This document shows positions 21,487-32,270 of a stretch of 64,000 nucleotides of DNA, in pieces. The stretch covers positions 62,001 to 126,000 of the forward strand of contig JAFJTR010000085.1 in the NCBI GenBank assembly GCA_022559985.1. The letters run 5' to 3'. The position numbers and the translations under genes are program-made. The notes beneath the pieces were generated by a model that saw only the letters and a program-made list of their open reading frames with translations, searched no databases and was not told the origin of the DNA. Position 1 is the first letter of the stretch; each line of letters opens with the position of its first letter. The stretch comes from Parastagonospora avenae f. sp. tritici 18332-5 (lineage: Eukaryota > Ascomycota > Dothideomycetes > Pleosporales > Phaeosphaeriaceae).

Positions 21487-22476
21487 TTTGGCTTAGTAGT
21501 AGGCCTGTAGTAGAGAATTCCTGCTGCGTCGCGAAAAGAAGCCCTCCGCAAAGAAGGCGCGATAGCGACGACGACCTAGTAATTTTCTAGTATTAAGCGG
21601 TTAGGCAGTAGAGGACAAGCCTCTAAGCGTCACCCAAGCGACGCAGTACGGCTATCTAGACGTGGCAAGCGGTTCATTGCTTTGAGGTTCAAGTACCTAT
21701 AATTTTTCTCGTTACGGAGTGGTTCTCGCTACGTAGTGGGGGATATTACTGATCACTGCAAAGAGTGACTTCACGAGACATTAGCAGTCTTTGCTTGAGG
21801 ATGCTCCTAGCTCTACACTTCAAAGATTATAAGGCAAAAAGACCGAAAACTGCATTTGGGTAAGCTTGCCCAGGTAGATAAGTGTCCACTTCATGTTGCG
21901 TTTCTGGGGACATTTCGTCTCAAATAAAACGTGCAAGGTTGGTTGTGCACGAGTGCCTCCCTGCTATTCGTACAGGCTTCCAAAAGCGACATCTGTTTTA
22001 CTAACATAGATCTCGTCTCTGCTTATATCATGGCTTGCTTCAGGTGGGTACAATGGAATTTGTTGACGCTTACTCCTGGAATTTGTGGAGATTATATTCT
22101 GTTGAAAGTTCAAGTCTTCCATCAATGGATACAGGATAGTGAAAGCCTTCCGTAAAGGTCCGTCAGAAGATCTTCGGCATTATCCAGCTGGATCGTACCT
22201 TTGTTGGGTCACCATAGGGGAGCTCCCAAATTATTGTTTTTTGCCTTTTTTTGCTACTGCTGTGAAAGGTTCGAAGTGGGGCTCTCTTAACTTTCACTAC
22301 CCTCTTTACAAGGTGTCGCCTCCATCAGAAGACCACAGGACACTATAAAAGAATGGAGGAGCTTACTTTTCCATGTTCGATGTACTGCGATGTTGGCCTG
22401 CCAATGCCTCATCTTGTGAGATTTAAAGGGTTCTTGATGATACTGATGAACGAAGTAATTTATCTCCCTTCGTCCT
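21487..22476. other. Gene-free, probably degraded repeat DNA
   Basis: About 1 kb with short frames only, several AT-rich runs and no recognisable protein. It joins the palindrome to the dispersed repeat and the broken gene at 22.9 kb. Confidence 0.4.
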
Positions 22477-22599
22477 CGTCTGATCTATGAACAGGTGGTT
22501 TTATCCCCCGCCCTTGTGCGACCAGCTGCACAGTCCATTCCATGCATTGCTATTCTAGCCGAGTCTGTGTTACAGCCCAGCCTCGCTCATATCTGACAG
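22477..22599 (+). repeat. Dispersed repeat, copy 1
   Basis: 123 bp beginning CGTCTGATCTATGAACAGG, nearly identical to 51417-51549. The base differences are mostly transitions (for example GCTATTCTAGCC here against GCCATTCCAGCC), and a small indel lies near the 3' end. No terminal inverted repeats found. Confidence 0.85.
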
Positions 22600-22941
22600 T
22601 TCAGTGCGGGCTCACTCGACCCGCGCTCTCCACACTCGACACAATCAATTGTAGGCGTTGGACAACAGGGCTTTTCTGTCCGATCCCCTGCCCTCCTCAA
22701 CGACATCATGTCAATGTTCCTACAAGCCATGGAACTCCAATCGCGACAATCCACATCGATCACAGAAAGTGATGACGCAGAGACACGTCCAGTCCAGCAT
22801 CGCTCACCGGGATCTCAGCATTGCCAGCACAGCCATCATCGCCTACTCCCAGCACTGGACAAGAACCATCACCACAAAACCTACCATCACCACCGTCCCC
22901 ACCCCTAACCCCCACCTCCAATCTTCTACTCCACCATCCCA

Positions 22942-23163
22942 ATGTCCCACATGTCCACCATCGTGCAGCGCAACTACCGCCAAAACTTCTTCCAAACTGT
23001 GACCGCCTTGCGGGGCGCGACCTCATCCACTACGTTCCACGAATACCTAGATACGTAATGGGAGCATGTGGAGAGTGAGGTGCCAGAGCTAGTGAGTGAG
23101 GTTCGGGCTCATGATGTGTGGAGGGGGAGAGTTACTAGGGCGCCGGGGGGTGGGTTTAGGTAG
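22942..23163 (+). pseudogene. Small gene remnant with an in-frame TAA
   Basis: From the ATG at 22942 the frame reads MSHMSTIVQRNYRQNFFQTV and continues to a TAA at 23056-23058. The same frame then continues in protein-like style (WEHVESEVPELVSEVRAHDVWRGRV) to a TAG at 23161. A CAA-to-TAA change would account for the break. The joined length, 73 codons, suggests a small basic, perhaps mitochondrial, protein, but I cannot name the family. It lies about 340 bp downstream of the dispersed repeat, so it may be part of a degraded or transposed segment. Confidence 0.35.
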
Positions 23164-23600
23164 CGCGTTGGTGTGAGATCGGTAATTGGGTTCGCTTAGA
23201 GACTGGAGGATGGCGGGCGGATATGGCGGGAGGAGAAGAGAATTGCATGGCAGGGAGCTTGGCGGGCGGAAGGACGGACCGGAGCGGATTGCACGGGATT
23301 AATCCGTCGGCTTGGGCGAGGAAGTTAGCTGGGTGGATGACCATCGCGATGATCCAATGTTTGAGTTAGCGGGCATGATGTGCATTAGCACAATTTTTTT
23401 TTATGTAGGCTAGTGTCTCGGTGATGGATTGACATCGTAGGGCAAATCAATCACGTTGATGGCATTGTGCGATGTGTTTGAAGTGAAGATTTTTGTTTCT
23501 CGTTGATTGAAACATGTTCAATTGCTTCATTAAATGAACTAGTATCATGTCGTTTGTCATGCTATACACTACGAAACGAGCGCTGGCGTCCTTCTCGCGC

Positions 23601-25383
23601 TTAGATAGCACGCTCAATAGTGGTAGTCTGACCCTTGTCTGATACACCATCGATCTCGCCGTTATTGACGGTCTTTTCGACGGCCCTGGCCTGCTCCTCA
23701 GCGAATTCCTTGTCCTCGAACACTGTTGCGATATTAGCCTTATTTCATGCCTGGTCAGATAGTGCAACTTACAGAAAGCCAACTCCTCAAGAGTGCGGTT
23801 GTACGTCTCAGGGTACATGAAGTAAATGAACATGAACTCAAAAGTGATCCAGCCACAGTAGATAGCCAAGTACTTCCAGTCGATAGCGGTGAGCGCAAGG
23901 GGGTTGACGTTGACGCTGAAGAAACCCGCAAGCTTGCCAAAAATCTGCTGGACACCTATTCCCATAGTACGTTGAGCGTATGGGAAAAGCTCGACAAGGT
24001 AGGTGTAAGTGAGCGAGTTGTTTCCGATGTTGTAGCAGGGCGAGTAGGCGAAGAAGAAGAACAGCGACGCGATCTGGGCCGAGGGGTTCTTGGTCTTGTT
24101 TTGCTCTGCGACACGGAGGCGCTGGAAACAGATGGTCATGGCCATGAAGACCATGGTCATCGAGGCGGCGGAAAGCATAAACATGCGGCGGCGGCGGAAC
24201 CTTGTGACGACCAGGGCAATGACCACGGCGTTCATCAAACTCCAGCACTGGTTAGCGATGTTGATCCTTGTCTTCGCGTAGGTGGATGTGTAGCCCATCA
24301 GGGTGAAAAGCAGGTTCTGGTAGTATGAGAGCAGGGTGTTGCCACTCATTTGCGTGAATAGACCAAGGAAGACGGTAATGAGGACACGGCGGCGCATTCC
24401 CTTCGTGCGCAACATATCCATCCACGATTGCTTGGAGTGCTCCATCTCGATCTTGATGGTGGATCGGATCTGCGCCATCTCGGCCTGGACGAGTAGCGAG
24501 TTGGCGTCTCCCTCGGCGTGGTATTTGGTGAGAATCGCGTAAGCCTCGTCATCGCGATCCTTGGACACGAGCCAACGAGGACTCTCTGGTAGACAGCTGC
24601 TAATAGTAAGAATCGGCTAGAAATCACTGGGTAAGATAAACTTACTAGACAAAACTAATCTGCAACATTGACGGGCACATTTGCAGCAGGGAAGGCACGC
24701 GCCAACTCCAGTCGCCGACAATGTCTGTGGTGCGGATAGCGATAGCTGATGCTGTGATGGAACCAATGAAGTACGAGGCATTGAACAGCGAAGTCAGGTA
24801 AGGTCGTTCCTTGGGGTAACCAAGTTCACCAATGAGCGCTGCGCCGGAGATGATACAGAAAACGATACCGACACCAAGCAACATGCGGGCAATGATGTAC
24901 ATGGCAACTGAAAGCTGTTAGAATTCGAAATTCGGTCCGAGTGACTGGAACCAACATACGGTGCTGAGAAAATCCCTGCAAGATAGCGCCGACGACCATG
25001 ATCAGAGAGCCGCACATAATGCATGACCTCCTTCCAAATTTCTGGTTGTACCATGGAGCAATGGGCACAGCGAGAATCGAACCGAGCTGGTAGCAAGAGG
25101 AGATGAAACCAAGGATTGAGGGCCTAATGTCAGGCTTGCCAGTCTTTGGGTTCTTGTAGCCGTCGCCGAAATATTTGTTGAAGGCCGGCGAGAATTGGAG
25201 GGTGTTGATGAGTTGCGAATCGAATCCGGAGGTGATCTCAACACCCATACAGCAGACAAAGAGGTAGAAGTACATGATCCTCAAATTACGCTTCTTGTAC
25301 CACGGCACTTTGTCTTGCTCCACCATGCGGGTGACAATGGGGTCGGAGCCATGGCCGGTGTTTGGTGCTTTGAGGAGACCCAT
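23601..25383 (-). CDS. MFS sugar (hexose/lactose-type) transporter
   Basis: Four exons (24960-25383, 24646-24907, 23773-24596, 23601-23722) separated by introns of 49-52 bp give 543 residues, typical for the sugar porter family. Each junction rebuilds family sequence: FSQHLAMYIIARMLLG, FVYCLPESPRW and ELAFLFEDKEF. Twelve hydrophobic segments are spread through the protein. Visible signatures are GFDSQLINTL in TM1, FGRR in the TM2-3 loop, LPESPRW before the central loop, and PETYNRTLEE after TM12. It should import a sugar with protons across the plasma membrane; the substrate cannot be read from sequence. Two CreA-like sites lie about 100 bp upstream. The start at 25383 opens MGLLKAPNTGHGSD; frames further upstream are non-coding. 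Confidence 0.93.
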
Positions 25384-25477
25384 GATGGCGGTGTCGATGT
25401 AGACCAAATGGTTGCCGTAACGTTCGCAAAGGCATGGGGGTTGAGACAATACTTATACGACCCTCATCGCATCCCTA

Positions 25478-25496
25478 CCCCGGGTGTTTACCCCAG
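25478..25496. promoter_or_regulatory. Pair of CreA-type carbon-repressor sites
   Basis: CCCCGG (25478-25483) and CCCCAG (25491-25496) match the reverse of the CreA consensus SYGGRG and lie 95-113 bp upstream of the sugar transporter start. Paired sites are the arrangement normally needed for glucose repression. Short motifs occur by chance, so this is suggestive only. Confidence 0.35.
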
Positions 25497-25499
25497 ACA

Positions 25500-27275
25500 C
25501 CCCGAGGACGGGATAGGCTGAGGCGGAGAGTGTGACCGTCTTACCGAATCAATACCTTACAGTAGACAAGCGTCTCGGCGCGCCTCTCGTGCGCTGCTTG
25601 GAACCGGCTAAATAGAAGTGATTCCTCCAATAACCGGGAAAATATCGCAGAACCACTGTTCAAGAAGGCCGAAAAGGCGCCTCAATTGCCGCGCTTGTAA
25701 GCTCTTGAGCCTCTCTTTAACCAGTCGCGAGTCAAAGAGATGTCAAAGAATTCGATGTTGTAGCATACGCTCTAGCCTAGGGCAATCCCACAGGGTTCGG
25801 CTTGAACGCAACCCATGGACCACCTCCCTGGGGTTGACGCGGGGCGGTACCGAAAGCCTGGTAACGAACACTATATTGCTGTTGGCCTTAGATGCATACT
25901 GCCTGACAAGAACTTGTCAACGGATGTATGGACATTGAGAACAGCGCGCCAGTATCAGCTGAGAGGCATTCTACCGTAGTGACTCCGGCATTTGTCTGAG
26001 GCTTTGCCATGGCGATTGCAGACTTCCTACGGTGCTTGAGGTGGCTTGAATAGCTTGACGCATCTGATTCATGCTTTCGGAAATTCAGCGTATTTCAAGG
26101 CGGCAGGTAGTCATTAGCTGGGTGCCGAGACGAGAGCGGGGTTTAATGTCGCCTAAACAAACTTCGCCTCTCCCTTGCACAGACCTTCCTCAGGCCGTCA
26201 GCGGCGGGAAATATCTCGTGATGTGATCACGCCCCGCGAAGAGGAATTTTGAGCTTGGTTGTCAATGCGACCAAGCAATTACCTTCGGCAACGCCCTTGG
26301 TCTCAATACGGACGAGTGTGCCTGCTCGAGCGAAGGAGAGTTAATCTGTAGGTCAGATCGTTCCCAGGATGAGATAGCCGCCGCTGCAGGTATATTAGTC
26401 GGCAAGGGTCTGCACAGATGACTTGTAGTCCTTCTCGAAGCACGCATTTAACGTCTGAACCGCATGAGGGTAGCTGCCGAGTGGTTCCAAGAGCAAGCGC
26501 AATTTGATTGGGTGCTCTTTGCTTGATGCGGTACAGCGCGAGAGTGCTCGTGGTCTCAGGGAAACTGACCGCCCGTACGTTGCCAAGGTGAAGGATCCAC
26601 GCTCAGACATCGGAGGAGAAACGATGCTTTCGCATCATTGGTCCGAAGCTTGTATGCCGGCTCCGATGGAGATGGATGCCGAAGTGCTAATAGATGGAGG
26701 ACTGTGCAGCATGCGAGTCTCCCTCAACAAGTCGGCTGTGTGTCAAAGTTGGGTCGGTACAGAACGCTCGATTTTCCCTAAACCTCGCAAATATCGTATT
26801 ATCGGCGACAAGTTGCCGAAACAGGACGATTCTAGAATTTGGTGTTGACAGGGACGCGGTTGGAAGCGCGTGTCGGCCATGGGCTCGGCGTTACTCGGAA
26901 TGACTCGGACCCGAGGCCGAACATTTGGGCGCATCCAGGTCTGCGTGGGGAAGCGCAAGACGTGGGGTGAGCATGCACGGAACATGGTCTCGCTGCTCAA
27001 TCTTGTTTAGTTGCACATATCAAGTTCAGCTGTATTTTAGTGAAACATTCGAAAAGACGGAAGGTGATCGCTCGTAACAATTTCATTGTTCATTAACAAG
27101 CTATATCACCGTGAAAGAGGATTGATGCGCATCAGGTCCACGAAAGGAAACAGCGAAGAACTAACAAACGCCGCACTCGTACATGACATTCTGAAATATT
27201 GCGTATAGTAGGGGAAGGGTATCATAGGGTATTTGTTCCATGCTCATTATCTCCGGTAGGCGCTTCTGGTGAAGT
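25500..27275. other. Gene-free stretch
   Basis: About 1.8 kb between the sugar transporter promoter and the 3' end of the MARVEL gene. Frames up to 114 codons exist but start without ATG or lack protein-like composition. No repeats or RNA genes recognised. Confidence 0.45.
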
Positions 27276-27851
27276 TCAAACACCAGCCATAGCTGGTGCG
27301 GGTGCAGTGTCGTTACGGGAGCTTCCGCGAATATGCAGGGCAGCGAGGATAGTGGTAGCGACGAAGGTTAGCCTACCGTTGTTAGCACAGGGAATACTTC
27401 AACACATGGCGATCGACGTACCAAAGGAAGGCTGAGAACACAATAGCAGCTACACCGCAGCTGTAGAACGTGCCACGTCCGGCATAGCCCCACCAGCTGT
27501 TGTTCCAGCGCACGGCCACAGCGACGAAGGCAGCGAACCAGAAGATCATGGTGATGAATTCAACGGCGCCAATAGCGAACTTGTGCGCGGCTTTTGGAAA
27601 GCGCGTAGGTGCGAGCAAGAGATATGCTACTGCGAGGAGCGTCCAGATGGAGCAGAACAGCATGAAGTTCACGCTGTGAGGCGACCAGTTGTAGCCAGGG
27701 CCATTGTATGCGTCGACGACTGAACACTGTTAGCTCTGCACAAAGAGATCCCCAGGAAGAGTGACATACGGTACGCAGTCAGGCCCAGCACAATGATGGA
27801 AAACAGAGCCTGTACGCCGCGAAGGCCGAGAACGATGATTGGAGCGACCAT
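27276..27851 (-). CDS. MARVEL-domain membrane protein
   Basis: Three exons (27770-27851, 27422-27719, 27276-27372) with 50- and 49-bp introns carrying GCTAAC-type branch points give 158 residues. Four hydrophobic segments are visible: GVQALFSIIVLGLTAY, FMLFCSIWTLLAVAYLLLA, FITMIFWFAAFVAVAVRW and FYSCGVAAIVFSAFLWLTF, with short loops, the four-helix MARVEL layout seen in Nce102-like fungal proteins. The junctions restore TAYLVDAYNGPGYNW and FLWLTFVATTILAALHI. Likely a plasma-membrane or vesicle protein involved in membrane domains; specific role unknown. The tail is short and Ala/Pro-rich. Confidence 0.88.
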
Positions 27852-28963
27852 ATTTTCGACGCGATGTTGTTGATGAAGCGTTACGGGTGTGGCTGATTGT
27901 AGTAGATGCAGGTCGCGGGAAGGCTGCAGGTATTGTTTTCGCTACCAACTTGTTGCGAGATTGAAGAGGAAGGCGGATAGTACACTCACGATGCTCAGCT
28001 GCTGTTTATTATACACGCGCGCGCGATGCCGTCAGGGCTGTGAAGGCCTGCTACGTCACCCGTCCAGGATCTCCGCCCGAAAGCAAGTTGGCGGTTGCTC
28101 GTGACACGCTGCCATTGGCTGTCAGGCGACTTGGCACGCCCTGATTCTTCGCGAGTGATGTGATGCGTTACTCAATAATCGCCCTGGAACTCTTTGTATG
28201 GGTGTCACTTTCTCGTCACTCTTTGTGCTTTGCGATGCGCTTCCTGGCCTCCTTTTGAGACGCGATGAGCTTCAACTTGACTCCTGTGATGGCTGCTGAG
28301 AATTTTCGCGGGACCCGAGATGATGTGGCGTTCGCTGCGCCTCTCGTCCCTCTTACGCGGCTCCCAAGAATGTCGGAAAGGACGGCACTACCAACATGCC
28401 TCAACATCGTCATCTTTTCGTATGCCATCATTGTATCACCAAAACAGTTTTCTCTGCTATGATGGTTCTCGCGCGGGATCAGGTCTAACCAGCAGCAACA
28501 CGGCGATCTTCCAGGCGAGCCTCGTCATTAACAATCGCTCAACATCACATCCAAAACTGGGGAAATTCTATCGATCGTGGTATCGACGGCATCCGGATGA
28601 GGCAATATCACAACATCAGGCCATGATGCCTTACAAGGCTAGCCGACGTTGTGTTTGTTTCGCAAACATCATGAAGGGCATGTTCAATCAACACTGTGTC
28701 GGAACTGGAGTATACACAATACATGCTGTGAGTATGTAACATATGCTGTGCGTATATACCATACGCTGTGACTATATACAATGCACGTTGTGTGCGACGG
28801 TGAAGCCCCTACAAAAGACTCTCATACTGCTTCCCTTGATGTTTTCCTTCATTAGTTCTTTATAACCGTATTCAAGAGGTGATACACATAGCCTTCGCTT
28901 GTTCTCCTCTTGACAACTCATTCACAAGACTTGGCTACGCTAAGCACACTTTCACATCCGGAC
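27852..28963. other. Divergent intergenic region
   Basis: About 1.1 kb between the MARVEL gene and the coiled-coil gene. It holds both promoters and a short 20-bp tandem repeat near 28.7 kb. A TTTATAA box sits at about 28859, some 100 bp before the next ATG. The short minus-strand frame at 28216-28431 has no supporting features. Confidence 0.45.
28721..28790. repeat. Degenerate 20-bp tandem repeat
   Basis: Three and a half copies of an approximately 20-bp unit (AYATGCTGTGMSTATRTAMC) diverged from one another, lying 175 bp upstream of the coiled-coil gene. Confidence 0.7.
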
Positions 28964-30082
28964 ATGTCATCTCAGTCTTCCGCGCGCCGTGGCAGTGCTA
29001 TTTCTGTGCGACACACGGGGATGGATCAGTTGACGCAGCAGTTTATGCAACTGCAACAAGAGGATGATGCCTTCAAGAAGGCATCGCCCGCAGCTCCCAG
29101 TCGCCATGCCACCAACGAGCTTGATCTGGCTTACGCTCAGATTGAAATCCTCCGGGAAGAGAACTCTGAGCTGAGCAAAATGAGGAATCTCCACGAGCAG
29201 TATGGCTGCCCCGAGTTGATGCAAATAACTCAGCGGGAAGTCGTGTTTGCTCAGCTCCGAGCACAGTCTGCTGAAGCCGAGAGTAGGGGCTTACGCTATT
29301 TACATACGGCGAACAAGCTGATGGAAAAGCAGGTACTCACTGCTCGAAAGCTGCTTGCTGATTCTACGCGCGAGCTTCGCCTCCGCGAAGCCAAGGTCAA
29401 GTCACTTAAGCAGTCTGCTGAACTCTATCGAAAAGGCCAGATGGATGCTGAAGACAAGGTCGCCAGCCTTGAATCTGAGCTCCTGCGGTGCAAGCAACGG
29501 GCCAATGCTAGCATCAATTTTGATGGTATGTTTGCCGACGTGCCAAAGACTAGACCTGTGACAGACTACCGTGCAGCTCCAGAGCCACAGGTCACAAGCG
29601 TCGACGCAGACACCCAGTCTGAGTTTTCCAGCAGCACCGCCAACCAGTCAAGCATCACCATTCACATCGACTCTTCCCAGCCGAAAAAATGGAACCTTAT
29701 CAAGCGCGCCCGCGCCGCCATGGCTCAAGACACGACACTTGATATTCAAGGTCCCCCAGAGCTAGTAGCCTCTCTTGTCCGCGGCTTGCGCACTGTTGAG
29801 ACTGATCACAAGAAGCAGGTTACAGCAGTCGAGCGTTGGCAGAAGGTGGCCAACGATGCTCGCGCTGAGGCCGATGTCTTGCGCGCCAACGCTGTCACTG
29901 GCACTGTCTGTACTATGCCTGGTCATAGGAGCATGAAAGACGAGCTGGAAGCCAAAGATCAGCAACTCCTCATGCAGAACCAGCTCGTTGCGACCTGGCA
30001 GAAGAAGCATGCGGAGATCCGAGCCTTCATAGATCGGGCTGGGGTCGAGATGCGGGCTCAAGGTGTTCGGGGTGTTCTGTAG
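28964..30082 (+). CDS. Coiled-coil protein of unknown function
   Basis: A single exon of 372 residues from the ATG at 28964 (MSSQSSARRGSAISVRH). The longer upstream frame begins with TTG and is not translated. Residues 50-200 and 285-360 have the heptad pattern and charge of long coiled coils (LAYAQIEILREENSELSKMRNLHEQYG; DELEAKDQQLLMQNQLVATWQKKHAEIR). They flank a low-complexity Ser/Thr segment and a basic stretch (KKWNLIKRARAAM). No motor, kinase or membrane motif. A structural or scaffold role is inferred from composition only. Confidence 0.75.
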   Translation: MSSQSSARRGSAISVRHTGMDQLTQQFMQLQQEDDAFKKASPAAPSRHATNELDLAYAQIEILREENSELSKMRNLHEQYGCPELMQITQREVVFAQLRAQSAEAESRGLRYLHTANKLMEKQVLTARKLLADSTRELRLREAKVKSLKQSAELYRKGQMDAEDKVASLESELLRCKQRANASINFDGMFADVPKTRPVTDYRAAPEPQVTSVDADTQSEFSSSTANQSSITIHIDSSQPKKWNLIKRARAAMAQDTTLDIQGPPELVASLVRGLRTVETDHKKQVTAVERWQKVANDARAEADVLRANAVTGTVCTMPGHRSMKDELEAKDQQLLMQNQLVATWQKKHAEIRAFIDRAGVEMRAQGVRGVL

Positions 30083-30557
30083 TGTGCTTCGCGCCTGCAA
30101 CTCGTCCTGTTATGTCTTCCTTCACTGATGTTCCATCCCAGCAGTCACAGTGCTCAGTATTTACCTAACTAAACTGCTCTTCCAAAACAATGATTAATCT
30201 TAAACATGACCCTAACTTCCAAGTTCTCATCTTTCCCAACTTGTTCCCACAATTTTCTATAGCACCTTCTTCGTGATGCTGATGTCCTTTAGCGCGCCTT
30301 CTCATTGGCTTACGGTATGCCCGCGGAGTACGACCGTACGATGTTGCTGCCTTCGGCGACCACGCGTCCTCCCAATAGACAACATTAAACAACGCGGCAT
30401 TTACCTAACTCGATGCTGATGTTGCACAGCCACAACACCTCGTCGATGGACATAGCTCGTTTGCGTGACGTTACTTGAATGCGCAACTGCGCTCACGGCG
30501 ACGACACATCTCCATCCCCTCGCGTCCAAACTCACGACATCACGCAGCAGCCAGAAA
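30083..30557. other. Intergenic between tandem plus-strand genes
   Basis: About 475 bp, containing the 3' region of the coiled-coil gene and the promoter of the SGNH hydrolase. Two repeated ATTTACCTAACT motifs (about 30159 and 30401) are present; their meaning is unknown. Confidence 0.4.
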
Positions 30558-31541
30558 ATGGCCGCATCTCCCACGGAAAAAGAGCCGACGCGCAAAATCA
30601 ATCCCTCCAAGTTCTACTTCGAGTACAAGGGCCACCCCATAGAAGACCTGGTGCGCTTCAAAGAGATCACCTTAGCGGAACGACCGGATAAGCCCATTGT
30701 CTACTTAGCTGGCGACTCCTCACTCGACAACAAGTTCTGGCTGCATAAAACTGTTGAGGAGATCGGCGCCGAAGTGCCTGCTATATACGAGAAAACGCTC
30801 GAGAAACCACGGCCGAAACCAGATGTTTCGTTCTGGCTAAACCACGTGCTGGGCGAGCGCGCAACGTGCATCAATACGGCCGTGGAAGAGTCGATGCTGC
30901 GCGAGCGCGACGACAAGTTGCTAAATCACGATGAATTCATTCGCGACAACATCCGTGCCGAGGATGTCCTGATCGTGAGCATTGGCGCAAACGACATCGC
31001 TCTCAAACCACTGCCTTGCACAATGCGCCACATGCTCCAACTTGCCTGGCTCACACCCCGCAAATCCCTCGAGAACCACACCGCAAGTTCCCTGCAGTAC
31101 TTCAAGAATCTCTTCGGCACTAGGATCCAGGACTTCGTCACTCGCGTCACTGCCAAAACCAAGCCACGCGCCGTCATCGTGTGCATGATTTACTTCCCAC
31201 TCGAAGCGCAGTTCAATCAGAAGAGCTGGGCGGAGTGGCAACTGAAGGCCCTCGGGTACAATTGGTTTCCGGGACAGCTGCAGACGGCGATTAGGGCCAT
31301 GTATGAAATTGCGACGAAGGAGATCAGGGTGGAGGGAACGGAGATTGTGCCGTGCGCGCTGCATGAGGTGCTGGATGGGAAGTGTGTGGAGGATTACGAG
31401 GCGAGAGTCGAGCCGAATCATGGAGGTGGGCGGAAGATGGCCGTGAGATTCGGAGAGTTGTTAAAGGGGAGACTGGACGCAACCAAGGACTCTATGATGG
31501 GAAGTGACGTGGTGGACAAAACACTGGACTTGATAGTTTGA
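30558..31541 (+). CDS. SGNH/GDSL-type hydrolase-like protein
   Basis: A 327-residue single-exon protein. VYLAGDSSLDNKFW gives the block I nucleophile (Ser54 in GDS), and SIGANDIAL supplies the block III Gly-x-Asn-Asp (Asn145). Near the C-terminus VEPNHGGGRKMA places a candidate catalytic His288, but the residue three before it is Glu285 instead of the usual Asp of the D-x-x-H pair. No signal peptide is seen, so the protein is probably intracellular. The likely reaction is ester or acyl hydrolysis; substrate unknown. The start at 30558 (AAAATGG) is the first ATG of the frame. Confidence 0.8.
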   Translation: MAASPTEKEPTRKINPSKFYFEYKGHPIEDLVRFKEITLAERPDKPIVYLAGDSSLDNKFWLHKTVEEIGAEVPAIYEKTLEKPRPKPDVSFWLNHVLGERATCINTAVEESMLRERDDKLLNHDEFIRDNIRAEDVLIVSIGANDIALKPLPCTMRHMLQLAWLTPRKSLENHTASSLQYFKNLFGTRIQDFVTRVTAKTKPRAVIVCMIYFPLEAQFNQKSWAEWQLKALGYNWFPGQLQTAIRAMYEIATKEIRVEGTEIVPCALHEVLDGKCVEDYEARVEPNHGGGRKMAVRFGELLKGRLDATKDSMMGSDVVDKTLDLIV

Positions 31542-32215
31542 GATGCGTCTCAATTTCCAACACTGGAGGCCAATCCTGAACACACCCGATTTCTACATGC
31601 TGCGATATTTTCAATGGCTCTGGCCACTAAACTTTCTCCTCCAAGACTGATTAGGGGTGACGATTGCGAGCTGGCGTGAATGGGACAATGATAGCTAACG
31701 ATGTACACAAGTGAAAAGATGACAAAAAACAGTCTGCCTACATCGCCCGTGACCGCGACAATTGCGCGCGGTATCTACCTAAATAGTAAACACACAATCG
31801 CAGTGTTTGTATTCATCTCCGCTAAATATCTCGGCACGCGCCGCCCGCTCCCTCAAATAATCCTCGTAATCCAAACAACCTTCTCTACATTCCTCGCACC
31901 GTACGCTCCCAAGTTCTCAACCAACCGCAGCCACCACATGCGCAAGTGCATTCTCCGCTCCTTCAACTTACACTACACGCTAGCTTGGCGAGCGCCCACT
32001 GCTACTTAGCACTCAGCTCACAAGGTTCCTCCTATCATATGACAAACACGCACTCTCGACGCTCAACTATTGTTGTCAACCGCAACTTTGCTTGACTCCA
32101 CCGACACACCTTTCACTTACCACGCACGCTAGCTTGACGAGTCGCCCACTGCTATCAAGCACCCAGCGCACAGGAGTTCCTCTTCAACACCTCTACCACC
32201 CATCCCCTGCCTCGA
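31542..32215. other. Intergenic region with a tandem duplication
   Basis: About 670 bp. Its last part is an imperfect direct duplication (see next entry), forming the leader of the following gene. No separate gene was recognised. Confidence 0.45.
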
Positions 32216-32270
32216 ATGATTTTGCTCAACCACAACTTGGCTCAACCCCACCACCTCGACTACTACACCG
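31969..32270 (+). repeat. Imperfect tandem duplication, period about 149 bp
   Basis: The segment with CACGCTAGCTTGGCGAG, GCCCACTGCTA and GTTCCTCCT near 31975-32030 recurs as CACGCTAGCTTGACGAG, GCCCACTGCTA and GTTCCTCTT near 32125-32183. A second matching pair is CAACCGCAACTTTGCT (about 32078) and CAACCACAACTTGGCT (about 32228). The second copy overlaps the start codon of the downstream gene at 32216. Confidence 0.65.
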
